This document shows, piece after piece, positions 15,719 to 23,278 of a stretch of DNA of 64,000 nt (positions are counted from its first letter, which is position 1; every line of letters starts with the position of its first letter). Source of the stretch: Candidatus Gastranaerophilales bacterium (GTDB lineage: Bacteria > Cyanobacteriota > Vampirovibrionia > Gastranaerophilales > Gastranaerophilaceae); contig CAAFYU010000040.1 of NCBI GenBank assembly GCA_900767135.1, positions 11,531 through 75,530 on the forward strand, written 5' to 3'. The translations under genes were made by a program, and so were the position numbers. The notes under the pieces are model-generated. The model did not search any database and was not told the origin of the DNA. It was given only the letters and a program-made list of their open reading frames with translations.

Positions 15719-16261
15719 ATGTCTTGTAATTGGGCAGGAAATTTGGATATGTTAGCACAGAACGGAGTTATTGATTTTGATGCAGCCTCATATATTATGG
15801 GGCAACCCCTAAGATATGTTGGAAATCCTGCAAACCCGAGTCCTTTTAACGGACAACCTCCAACAATGACCAATTTGAACCAACCAAAAATTGACGAATT
15901 CAACATGAATGGCGACAAAAAAGATGTTGCAAAACCTTCATCTTGGAAAAAATGGGCATTCGGAGCTTTGGCACTCGGCGGATTGATTTTTGGCGGATTC
16001 AAACTTAAATCAAAATTAATTCCTTGGGCAAAAAATACTTGGAATAAAGTTGGTCTTAAATCCGTAGGAAATTGGATTTCTAAAAAAACAAAATCAGTTG
16101 GAAACTTTTTCAAAAAAGGCTGGAATTCTGCCGGCGGTTATTTGAAAAAAGGCTGGCAAGCAACTTGGGGCTTCTGTAAAAAAATAGGGACTTCAATCGG
16201 AAATTATTTAAAAAGAGGTTGGAACTGGTTCACTGGACTTTTTAAATCCAAAAAACCGTAA
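15719..16261 (+). CDS. hypothetical protein with one membrane segment and a Trp/Lys/Gly amphipathic tail
   Basis: A 180-residue protein with no recognised family. Residues 1-70 are polar and proline/asparagine-rich. Residues about 78-92 (WAFGALALGGLIFGG) form one hydrophobic segment. The rest, to residue 180, is a run of imperfect 15-20-residue modules of the type (S/G)-x-G-(N/G)-x-(F/L)-K-K-G-W: GNFFKKGWNS, GGYLKKGWQA, GNYLKRGWNW. The tail is strongly basic (ends KSKKP) and rich in Trp, so it should bind membranes or nucleic acid. A clear AAAGGAGT ribosome binding site is present. There is no signal peptide, so the topology is uncertain. It is probably lineage-specific. Confidence 0.75.
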   Translation: MSCNWAGNLDMLAQNGVIDFDAASYIMGQPLRYVGNPANPSPFNGQPPTMTNLNQPKIDEFNMNGDKKDVAKPSSWKKWAFGALALGGLIFGGFKLKSKLIPWAKNTWNKVGLKSVGNWISKKTKSVGNFFKKGWNSAGGYLKKGWQATWGFCKKIGTSIGNYLKRGWNWFTGLFKSKKP

Positions 16262-16264
16262 ATA

Positions 16265-16459
16265 CTAATCGTTAAGTATATTTCTAGCTATATTTAAAAG
16301 ATTTTCGTTGTTCTTCATTTTTGGAAAAGCTTTTTTTAGAAGTTCTACAAGCTTAGTTTCATTTATTTCTAAGTGGTAGTCATATTTATTGTTTGATTTT
16401 GCAATTTGTGCAGCAATTGTGTACATATTTTGTAATTCTAAGGCTTCTTTATATCTCAT
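16265..16459 (-). CDS. small hypothetical protein coupled to a zeta-toxin-like kinase
   Basis: A 64-residue, mostly helical protein with no recognised family. It overlaps the 3' end of the upstream kinase gene by 11 bp, with its ribosome binding site (GGAG) inside that gene, so the two are translationally coupled. In size and linkage it could be an antitoxin or regulatory partner, but the order (kinase first, small gene second) differs from epsilon-zeta, and no DNA-binding motif is visible. The role is inferred from position only. Confidence 0.65.
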   Translation of the reverse strand: MRYKEALELQNMYTIAAQIAKSNNKYDYHLEINETKLVELLKKAFPKMKNNENLLNIARNILND

Positions 16460-17054
16460 TTATTTCTCCTTGTGAAATATTTAAAATATTCATAAAATTA
16501 TTTTGTATTTCTTCATTTATTATTTCTATTTTGTCTTTTTCGCCTAATGAAACAATTACAGGAGCATAATTATAACCATTATAGAATAATGTCCATTCAT
16601 CAACAATAAACCTATATTCATTCCAAAATTTTGTTATACTTTTATAGTAACGTCTTATTATATCTTCTTCTGGAACATTATGCCCACCATTTTTAACTCT
16701 TTGTTTTACTCTTCCTATACAAGTTGCACAATTTGGCAAAAAAGAATAAACTAAAATAATTTTATAATCTAAATTTTTAGCTTTTTCGATTATTCTTATT
16801 ATATTATTCCCAGAAAGAGTTGATTCAACCGCAAAAGAATATTCATTTTTAAAATATTCATTTAATTGTCTAAAATATATTTTGCCTGCACTTATAGGTA
16901 CACTATTTATTGCATTTGGCGAGATTTCTTTTGCAATTTCATCAGCATTTAAAAATTTAAGCTGTTTTTCTTTTAATAAAACTTTTGCCAAAGTGCTCTT
17001 GCCGCTACCGTTTGCACCTGCAATTATATACAATTCTTTTTTGCAATTATTCAT
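16449..17054 (-). CDS. zeta-toxin-like P-loop kinase
   Basis: A 201-residue P-loop protein of the zeta-toxin / predicted ABC-type ATPase group (COG4185-like). Walker A is IIAGANGSGKST at residues 11-22. FLNADEIAKEISPNA supplies the conserved aspartate of the substrate site, and SFAVESTLSGNNIIRII and the RVKQRVKNGGHNVPEEDIIRRYYKS lid region follow the family closely. True zeta toxins phosphorylate UDP-N-acetylglucosamine; this shorter group has no settled substrate. It is followed by an overlapping 64-residue gene. There is no Shine-Dalgarno; a TAAAAT lies 6 nt before the ATG. Confidence 0.8.
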   Translation of the reverse strand: MNNCKKELYIIAGANGSGKSTLAKVLLKEKQLKFLNADEIAKEISPNAINSVPISAGKIYFRQLNEYFKNEYSFAVESTLSGNNIIRIIEKAKNLDYKIILVYSFLPNCATCIGRVKQRVKNGGHNVPEEDIIRRYYKSITKFWNEYRFIVDEWTLFYNGYNYAPVIVSLGEKDKIEIINEEIQNNFMNILNISQGEINEI

Positions 17055-17060
17055 ATATGT

Positions 17061-17066
17061 ATTTTA
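17061..17066 (-). promoter_or_regulatory. -10 box of the zeta-like kinase gene
   Basis: TAAAAT on the minus strand, with ACATAT before the ATG at 17054 and TTGTAA 16 bp upstream as a possible -35. The region is AT-rich, so chance matches are possible. Confidence 0.4.
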
Positions 17067-17139
17067 TCATACTATATTTTTTTTACAATAAAATAATAGA
17101 AATAAATTAAACAAATGATGACTTTTTTTGTAGCACAAT

Positions 17140-17145
17140 TATAAT
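17140..17145 (+). promoter_or_regulatory. -10 box of the secreted-protein gene, 6 nt before ATG
   Basis: TATAAT followed by TATGGT and the ATG at 17152. There is no ribosome binding site between them. The -35 is weak. Confidence 0.5.
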
Positions 17146-17151
17146 TATGGT

Positions 17152-17823
17152 ATGAAGAAGTTAGCTGTTTTATTTTTAGTTTTAATAATGACAACGTCAA
17201 GCTGTTTTGCTTGGGGTTGGAAAAAGAAAGATACGAGCAAAGTCGACACTTCACAAGTTGAAGTTCAGCCTGACGGACGCGGTTATGTCGGAACGCTTCC
17301 TGATGTTTCTAAAAACTTCAAAACAAACGAGCCAAAGGTCAGCAAACCGCTTGTTGAAGCAACGAAAGATTTCAATTCTTCGCAAGAAATCAAACCTATT
17401 CCTCGTGAAAACCCCGCATTTGTAAATATTATTCTTAAACAAGACAAAACTTCACCCTACATAAACGAACTTAACGAAGATATTTTGCCACAACTTGAAA
17501 ATCTTTTACTTTGCATTGAAAAAAAATATGACGTTCAAAAATTCAACGCAAAAGCATATTTTTTCAATAAATCAATAGAATATTTGGCAGAAAAATATAA
17601 CGGAAAACCCGAAAGTCACTTTGTTTCATTTATAAAATTGCAGGAATTAAGTTCCCACACAAAATCTATTGCAACCCTTCGAGAAGATGCCGAAAAATAC
17701 AAGCCATACTTAGCATACACAGGTGCCGGATATTTGTACAATGAGAATGTCATCGATCAGCAACTGGATTATTTAAAAACAGAAATTGAAGAAACAATTG
17801 TGATTGTAAAAGAGGCAAGATAA
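17152..17823 (+). CDS. secreted hypothetical protein
   Basis: A 223-residue exported protein. The first 20 residues form a signal peptide (MKKLAVLFLVLIMTTSSCFA) with an AxA-like cleavage site before WGWKKK; the cysteine at 18 is not in a good lipobox, so soluble export is favoured over a lipoprotein. A polar, low-complexity stretch follows to about residue 80, then a helical domain (LEEN-rich helices, SHTKSIATLREDAEKY) to the end. No family was recognised. It stands alone, divergent from the zeta-like kinase, with a -10 box directly before the start codon. Confidence 0.75.
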   Translation: MKKLAVLFLVLIMTTSSCFAWGWKKKDTSKVDTSQVEVQPDGRGYVGTLPDVSKNFKTNEPKVSKPLVEATKDFNSSQEIKPIPRENPAFVNIILKQDKTSPYINELNEDILPQLENLLLCIEKKYDVQKFNAKAYFFNKSIEYLAEKYNGKPESHFVSFIKLQELSSHTKSIATLREDAEKYKPYLAYTGAGYLYNENVIDQQLDYLKTEIEETIVIVKEAR

Positions 17824-17887
17824 TCCACATTAGCAGTAAAATATTAAATTTTTTCTCGCAACTAATCACATTATCTTAAATTTAATG

Positions 17888-18331
17888 TTACTTTTTCGCT
17901 TGTTTTTCAAGTTTTTTCATTTGTTTTTTATGTTTTTTTTCTGTCATTTTACATTTTTTCAAAAGGTTATCATAATAAGCTTGCTTTTCTGCTGGGTCTG
18001 AAATATTTTCAGCCTCTTTTAACCCATTTTCAAAAATAGCCTTCTTTTCATACCAACCTTGATTTTTCATTTTTGTTGTAGCATGACAAACCATTGGAAT
18101 TCCGACAGGCGCTGTAATTAACAAATCAGTTAAAACAATTCCAACAGAAAGCTCTGCAATATTTTTTCCTTTGCTTGGGAAAGATCTTGGATTTTGATAT
18201 TTTTTAGGAACATATTCTTCCCAAACAGGAGCCTTTACATCTGATGGAGAAGTAGTATCCGTAATTGCCATTGCCATTGGAGCAGACGCTAAAATCACCA
18301 TTGCTAGCAAAATTGAAATCTGTTTTTTCAT
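17888..18331 (-). CDS. exported small protein with a lysine-rich tail
   Basis: A 147-residue protein with a clear signal peptide (MKKQISILLAMVILASAPMAMA, cleavage after AMA). The mature part has a second hydrophobic stretch (about 60-82, IAELSVGIVLTDLLITAPVGIP) that may anchor it, then a helical domain ending in a run of lysines (KKHKKQMKKLEKQAKK), giving a strongly basic C-terminus. No family was recognised. GAGGTAA before the ATG is a good ribosome binding site. It converges on the preceding secreted-protein gene; no clear terminator lies between them. Confidence 0.75.
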   Translation of the reverse strand: MKKQISILLAMVILASAPMAMAITDTTSPSDVKAPVWEEYVPKKYQNPRSFPSKGKNIAELSVGIVLTDLLITAPVGIPMVCHATTKMKNQGWYEKKAIFENGLKEAENISDPAEKQAYYDNLLKKCKMTEKKHKKQMKKLEKQAKK

Positions 18332-18451
18332 AAATTACCTCACTTATTTTAAATAATCATCTGTATTTACTTATATGTCAAAAAAACATTAATTTCAAAT
18401 TTTTAATTGCTTAATTTCCAAAAAAATTTCTATTAATCCTTATATTTTATC

Positions 18452-18494
18452 CGCCCTTGAAAATAAATCATACTCGTGGTATTCTTTAAGGGCG
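18452..18494 (+). other. structured leader upstream of gltX
   Basis: CGCCCTT (18452-18458) pairs with AAGGGCG (18488-18494). An inner ATAC/GTAT stem closes a TCGTG loop. There is no U-run after it, so it is not a simple terminator. It could be an operator or an RNA leader of gltX. No T-box sequence is seen. Confidence 0.4.
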
Positions 18495-18522
18495 AAATTA
18501 TAAATAGAATCGAGGAAAATTT

Positions 18523-19983
18523 ATGACAGAAGTTAGAGTCAGAATTGCTCCGTCACCAAGCGGAAATTTGCACGTTGGTACTGCAAGAACAGCACTATTT
18601 AACTATCTTTTCGCTAAAAAGAATAACGGAAAGTTTGTTTTAAGAATTGAAGATACTGATGCTGAACGTACAAAACAAGAATATATTGACAATATTTTTG
18701 ACAGTTTGAAAGCATTGGGCTTAAACTGGGACGAAGGTCCTGATGTAGGCGGTCCTTACGGCCCTTATACACAATCTCAAAGATTTGATATTTACCCAAA
18801 ATACGTTCAAGAATTGCTAGACAAAGGTTTTGCGTATGAATGTTTTTGTACGCCGGAAGAACTTGAACAAGAAAAAGAAGAAGCTTCTAGAAACAAAAAA
18901 CCTTACGTTTATACTAAAAAATGTTTGAATTTAACAGAAGAAGAAAAAGAAAAACTTAGGGCAGAAGGTAGAAAACCTGCAATCAGATTTAATATTGCAA
19001 AAGCTCAAAAAGCTTTCCACGATACTTCTATGTTGACTTTTGACGATATGGTTAAAGGCGAACTTCACGTTGATACAAACTTGTTAGGTGATTTCGTTAT
19101 TATGAAATCAAACGGAACTCCAACTTACAACTTCGCCGTTGTAATTGATGATATGTTGATGAAAATTTCTCACGTAATCAGAGGTGAAGACCATATTTCA
19201 AATACTTTCAAACAAATTTTGATTTTTGAAGCATTGGGAGCAGAAGTTCCAAAATTCGGCCACTTAGGTATGATTTTGGCACCTGATAGAAGTAAACTTT
19301 CAAAACGTCATGGTGCAACAGCAGTTTCAGAATTCGTTGAAAAAGGCTATTTGACAGACGCTTTGATTAACTTTGTAGCTTTACTTGGTTGGTCGCCTTC
19401 TGACGGTCAAGAAATTAAAACTGTTGATGAAATCGCTCAAGATTTCAGAATTCACGAAATTTCTTCATCAAACTCAATTTTCGAATACGATAAATTGAAC
19501 TGGATGAACAGCCACTATATCAAAATGCTTTCTATTCCTGAATTAAAGGAAAAATTGAAACCATTCTTGACAAAATACGATTTGAGCGAATTGACTGATG
19601 CTCAATACACACGTATGGTTGAGGTTACTTACGAACCTTTGACTTTGTTGTCAGATATTACTGATGCTGTTCCATACTTCTTCGGTGAAGATGTTGTAAT
19701 GGAAGACAAGGCAAAAGAAACTCTTGATACAGAAGTTTCGCAAGATGTCTTGAAAACATTTATGGAACAAGCAAAAGACTGGGAATGGACAGAAGAAAAC
19801 TTGCACGAAAAATTGGAAGCTTTCAGAGCATACTACAAAGAAAAAGGTGTTAAACCGAAAGTTACAATGTGGGCAATCAGAGCAGCAGTTACAGGTAGAA
19901 CTTGCGGTGCTGATATGACTGCAATCCTTGCAATTATTGGCAAAGAAAAAACATTCCACAGAGTAAAAGCAGCAATAAAATAA
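18523..19983 (+). CDS. gltX: glutamyl-tRNA synthetase
   Basis: Class I synthetase of 486 residues, charging tRNA-Glu (and possibly tRNA-Gln if the organism uses the GatCAB route; no GlnRS or gat genes are in the window). The HIGH-type motif is APSPSGNLHVGTARTALFN at residues 8-26 and the KMSKS-type loop is KLSKRHGAT (about 262). RIEDTDAERT and the C-terminal all-helical anticodon domain (WNWMN... to FHRVKAAIK) are present. An AGGAAAA ribosome binding site precedes the ATG. The gene is monocistronic, with a terminator 25 bp after the stop and a hairpin in the leader. Confidence 0.96.
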   Translation: MTEVRVRIAPSPSGNLHVGTARTALFNYLFAKKNNGKFVLRIEDTDAERTKQEYIDNIFDSLKALGLNWDEGPDVGGPYGPYTQSQRFDIYPKYVQELLDKGFAYECFCTPEELEQEKEEASRNKKPYVYTKKCLNLTEEEKEKLRAEGRKPAIRFNIAKAQKAFHDTSMLTFDDMVKGELHVDTNLLGDFVIMKSNGTPTYNFAVVIDDMLMKISHVIRGEDHISNTFKQILIFEALGAEVPKFGHLGMILAPDRSKLSKRHGATAVSEFVEKGYLTDALINFVALLGWSPSDGQEIKTVDEIAQDFRIHEISSSNSIFEYDKLNWMNSHYIKMLSIPELKEKLKPFLTKYDLSELTDAQYTRMVEVTYEPLTLLSDITDAVPYFFGEDVVMEDKAKETLDTEVSQDVLKTFMEQAKDWEWTEENLHEKLEAFRAYYKEKGVKPKVTMWAIRAAVTGRTCGADMTAILAIIGKEKTFHRVKAAIK

Positions 19984-20005
19984 AATCTTTTTAATATAAA
20001 AGTAC

Positions 20006-20036
20006 AAAAACGAGTCATAATATGGCTCGTTTTTTT
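20006..20036 (+). terminator. gltX terminator
   Basis: ACGAGTCA-TAAT-ATGGCTCGT-type stem (8 bp, one G-T pair), flanked by an A-run and followed by seven T. Confidence 0.85.
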
Positions 20037-20064
20037 AATGAATTTATAAATTTACGTTAATATA

Positions 20065-20102
20065 AATAATCCCTTTGAACACAAAAGCTCAAAGGGGTTA
20101 TT
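20065..20102 (-). terminator. nrdD-nrdG operon terminator
   Basis: AATAATCCCTTTGA pairs with TCAAAGGGGTTATT (14 bp, one G-T) around a 10-nt loop. Read on the minus strand it lies 25 bp after the nrdG stop and runs into TTATTTATATT. Confidence 0.75.
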
Positions 20103-20126
20103 AAAAATTAGTTTATAACAATACAT

Positions 20127-20621
20127 TTATTTGTTTTCTAAAAGAACAACCTCACCGGCTGTAAGAGATTTTTGAACATCGATTACTCGCTGATTTGAAC
20201 TGCCAACCCAAGGAATTCGTTCATCTTTTAAGTCTTCAACAAATTCTCCGTCACAAAATACGTCAACATATTTCATACCGGCATTTTTCTTGAAGTCGTC
20301 CCACAAAAATCCTGAATATAGCCAAACTGTCTTATTAGGGAATTTTTCCTTAATTTCTTTTGCAAGTTTAAAAACTTCGTCCCTATTTTTAGGGTGCAAA
20401 GGATCGCCACCGCTGAAAGTTACACCCGAAATGTAATCTTTATCAAGCGATTCAAACAATTCTTGTTTTGCAGCATCATCAAAAGGAATTCCGCCATCAA
20501 TATCCCAAGTAATAGGGTTGTGACAATTTTTGCAATGGTGTGTACAGCCTGCCACCCACAAAACGGATCTCAAACCTTCACCATTGAGCATATCTTCTTT
20601 TGTAATATTATGGTATCTCAT
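20127..20621 (-). CDS. nrdG: anaerobic ribonucleoside-triphosphate reductase activating protein
   Basis: Radical SAM activase of 164 residues that puts the glycyl radical on NrdD. The iron-sulfur motif is CTHHCKNCHNP (residues 26-36, CxxxCxxC). Next come the SAM-binding GVTFSGGDPLHP (GGE-type) and the conserved VWLYSGF. It needs strict anaerobiosis and a flavodoxin/ferredoxin electron source. The ATG overlaps the TAA of nrdD by one base (minus strand), a standard coupled operon. It is preceded by nrdD and followed by a strong terminator. Confidence 0.95.
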   Translation of the reverse strand: MRYHNITKEDMLNGEGLRSVLWVAGCTHHCKNCHNPITWDIDGGIPFDDAAKQELFESLDKDYISGVTFSGGDPLHPKNRDEVFKLAKEIKEKFPNKTVWLYSGFLWDDFKKNAGMKYVDVFCDGEFVEDLKDERIPWVGSSNQRVIDVQKSLTAGEVVLLENK

Positions 20622-22876
20622 TACATGCTCACTCTGTCTTTAATTTCTTCCATCTTAGCTTGGTTCAAACGAGTATCGCCCTTAACTCTTGAATATGATA
20701 GATAACCATTCATTCTGTCGATTTTTGTAAGGTTTCTGCTACCACATTTAGGGCAAACGTCCATATTCAATTCTTGGTGCCCACAATCATCGCAATATGA
20801 AAGGGCTAGGTTTACACCTTCATAAAATCCCATATCCATTGCTCGATTTACAAGAGTCTTAATAGCATTTGTATTGTAAGAAACAGGGTATTTTACGTAT
20901 TGAATTTTACCACCGTTCAACAAATCCCAGAAACGTTTTTCCAAATCTTGTTTTTGTACAGGAGAAATCTTTTCTGAAACGTGGCAGTGGAAACTGTTTG
21001 AAACATATCCTCTGTCAGAAACATTTTTCACAATACCATATTTCTTTCTGAACTGTTTAACCTGCAAACCGCAAAGATTTTCTGCCGGTGTTCCATAGAT
21101 TGCATAAAGATATCCGTCTTGTTCTTTGAATTCATCAACTTTCTTGTTGATATATTCCATTACTTCAAGAGCAAATGCACCATCTTCTGCCAAAGATTTT
21201 CCGTTGTAAAGTTCTTGCAACTCGTTCAATGCGGTGATACCGAATGAAGCCGTTGCTGATTTCAAAACAGGTTTAATCTTGTCGTGAATACCTAAGTGAC
21301 CGCCCAAGAAACCACCTTCGCAATAAGCAAGAGGGTTTGTTGAAGCTTTCATTTCACCCAAGTAATCGTAAGTTCTGATGTGAATTTTTCTGATTAATTC
21401 CATATAATAATCAAGAACTTCATAGAAATCTTTGCTTTCTTTTTGAGCCTTAGCATAAATCAAAGGCAAGTGAAGGCTGATTGCACCGATGTTAAATCTG
21501 CCGACAAAAATCGGTTTATCATTTTCATCTGCTTTGTGCATACCGCCTCTTTCGTACCAAGGTGACAAGAACGCTCTGCAACCCATTGGAGAAACAACTT
21601 TTCCGTATTGTTTGTACATAGAAGCAACATAACCTTCGCCGGTTAATGACAACCAGTCAGGATACATAGCTTTTTTAGAACATTCAATACCTGCATTATA
21701 AACGTCTTCCAAAGGTTTTCCTTCACCGTGAAGATTTTTATCAAACAAGAACACGATTTTAGGGAATAAAACCGGTTTTTTGCAAGATTTTTTACCTTGA
21801 CCGTCACGTCTTACGTTAAGCATTACAATTGTTGCCATCTTTTCAAATTTAGACTGACCTAAACCTGCACTAACTGTGATAAATGGGTAATCCCCTCTGC
21901 TTGATGCAACAGTGTTGAATTTGTATTCCCAACCTTGGAAACCGTCGTGGAAATCTTTTTCTACATCTTTTGTAGCCTGAATATCTGCTTGTTCAGGAGA
22001 AATTCCCATTTCAATATATTTTTCATAGCTTGCATCATAAGTTTTTTGAGCATATGGAGCAAGGATTTTATCAACTTCCGGCAACGTAAAACCACCATAC
22101 TGTTGACTTGCAGCAGCCATTGTAATATCACCGATTACGTCGAATGCGACATTCAATGATTTTGGCTCGTTGTACCACAAGTTACCCATTTCAAATCCGT
22201 CTTTTAAAACAGATGCAACATCAAACAAACAACAGTTCATAGTGTCACGTCTTGCAGACATATCGTGGATATAAATATAACCGTCATTGATAGCTTGAAG
22301 TTCTTCAACATTCAAGAAAAACTTTTTATATAATTCTTTATTAAGTTCATTAAAAATCAAAGAACGTTTTGTAGACACAAGAGCTGAATCGGCGTTTGAA
22401 TTTTCTTTGTCGCCGATGTACATAATTTTTTGGCTTTCCTGATAAACTTTATCAAGCATGTGTACAAAGTCCTTTTTATAATTACGATAGTTTCTGTAAC
22501 TTCTTGCAATTTTAGGGCTAACATCTTCCAATGCACTTTCAACGATATCGTGCATTTGAGCAATATTAACTTCTTTTGTATCAAGATATGCAAGTTCGCT
22601 TTCAACATACTGAGAAAGGCTGTTAAAATCATCATCTGAAAGGTTAATCATAACTCTTCCGGCAGATTTTTTAACGGCATTAACAATCTTGTTGAAATTA
22701 TATTCTTCCCTAGTTCCGTCTTTTTTAATCACTACCACTTTATGCAAAAGCGGTTTTAAGTTATTTTCTTTAATATTTCTTAACTCGCAAGGAATTGTCG
22801 CACCCGTAACAGTTTTTTTAGAAGTCAACGGTGTAAGATTTACTACCTTGTTATTATCCAAAATATTGTTCTGCAT
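20621..22876 (-). CDS. nrdD: anaerobic (class III) ribonucleoside-triphosphate reductase
   Basis: Makes dNTPs from NTPs without oxygen, using a glycyl radical and formate in characterised homologues. The 751-residue chain has an N-terminal ATP-cone (about 42-135, VVIKKDGTREEYNFNKIVNAVKKS) for allosteric control, a long catalytic barrel with IHDMSARRDTMNCC and YNTNAIKTLVNRAM, a C-terminal zinc site with two CxxC pairs (CDDCG and CPKCG), and the glycyl-radical loop RMNGYLSYSR near residue 720. The ribosome binding site is AAGGAG. A promoter at 23010-23039 and a leader hairpin precede it. Class III implies an anaerobe; no aerobic nrdAB is in the window. Confidence 0.96.
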   Translation of the reverse strand: MQNNILDNNKVVNLTPLTSKKTVTGATIPCELRNIKENNLKPLLHKVVVIKKDGTREEYNFNKIVNAVKKSAGRVMINLSDDDFNSLSQYVESELAYLDTKEVNIAQMHDIVESALEDVSPKIARSYRNYRNYKKDFVHMLDKVYQESQKIMYIGDKENSNADSALVSTKRSLIFNELNKELYKKFFLNVEELQAINDGYIYIHDMSARRDTMNCCLFDVASVLKDGFEMGNLWYNEPKSLNVAFDVIGDITMAAASQQYGGFTLPEVDKILAPYAQKTYDASYEKYIEMGISPEQADIQATKDVEKDFHDGFQGWEYKFNTVASSRGDYPFITVSAGLGQSKFEKMATIVMLNVRRDGQGKKSCKKPVLFPKIVFLFDKNLHGEGKPLEDVYNAGIECSKKAMYPDWLSLTGEGYVASMYKQYGKVVSPMGCRAFLSPWYERGGMHKADENDKPIFVGRFNIGAISLHLPLIYAKAQKESKDFYEVLDYYMELIRKIHIRTYDYLGEMKASTNPLAYCEGGFLGGHLGIHDKIKPVLKSATASFGITALNELQELYNGKSLAEDGAFALEVMEYINKKVDEFKEQDGYLYAIYGTPAENLCGLQVKQFRKKYGIVKNVSDRGYVSNSFHCHVSEKISPVQKQDLEKRFWDLLNGGKIQYVKYPVSYNTNAIKTLVNRAMDMGFYEGVNLALSYCDDCGHQELNMDVCPKCGSRNLTKIDRMNGYLSYSRVKGDTRLNQAKMEEIKDRVSM

Positions 22877-22925
22877 ATTCTCAAATCTCCTTTACTGCGA
22901 AAGATTATTTTAGACTAACCCCAAC

Positions 22926-22958
22926 CCTGAAAAGTTTTGTTACAAGAGAGTTTTCAGG
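22926..22958 (-). promoter_or_regulatory. leader hairpin of nrdD
   Basis: CCTGAAAA pairs with TTTTCAGG (8 bp) around 17 nt in the nrdD 5' leader. Its plus-strand sequence CCCTGAAAAGTTTTGTTACAAG resembles CCCTGAAAACTATTGAAACAAG at 23218-23239 in front of the divergent efflux gene. Confidence 0.45.
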
Positions 22959-23009
22959 ATTTAAATTATTTCTTCTTCTACCAAATCTCGTTTATCTATT
23001 CGTACTTAT

Positions 23010-23039
23010 ATAATACACCACTCAAACATGACTTTGCAA
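23010..23039 (-). promoter_or_regulatory. nrdD promoter
   Basis: On the minus strand: TTGCAA, 18-bp spacer, TATTAT. The transcript leader would be about 125 nt. No clear NrdR box was found in the 402-bp gap (22877-23278), which otherwise holds the efflux-gene promoter and leader. Confidence 0.5.
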
Positions 23040-23129
23040 TAGATTAAAGGTATTAATAAGATTGATTTTTGGATTTATCTTTATTTGTCGGGGAAAACTC
23101 GCATTAAGATTTCTTCATAATTTGAATTC

Positions 23130-23158
23130 TTGCATTAACTTTTTTTTCATTATTTAAT
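23130..23158 (+). promoter_or_regulatory. putative promoter of the DHA2 efflux gene
   Basis: TTGCAT, 17-bp spacer, TTTAAT. The start point would give a leader of about 110 nt containing the hairpin at 23197-23257. Confidence 0.4.
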
Positions 23159-23196
23159 ATTAAAGAAAAGGATTTATCCAATAACGCACAAAAGCC

Positions 23197-23257
23197 AAGG
23201 GGCATGCTCTATTTTCACCCTGAAAACTATTGAAACAAGTTAAAGTCATGCCTTTTT
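23197..23257 (+). promoter_or_regulatory. attenuator-like hairpin in the efflux-gene leader
   Basis: AAGGGGCATG (23197-23206) can pair with CATGCCTTTT (23247-23256), a 10-bp stem with two G-T pairs that runs into a T tract 21 bp before the ATG. The 40-nt loop holds the CCCTGAAAACTATTGAAACAAG element shared with the nrdD leader. It could act as a conditional terminator. Confidence 0.45.
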
Positions 23258-23278
23258 GAATAAATGGAGAGATAAAAT

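Noticed and set aside
18332..18522. T-box riboswitch upstream of gltX.
   Set aside because: No T-box sequence (AGGGTGGNACCGCG-like) and no antiterminator/terminator pair were seen.
22877..23278. Cobalamin riboswitch or NrdR box before nrdD.
   Set aside because: No B12-box or paired NrdR boxes were recognised. A simple promoter and a hairpin explain what is visible.
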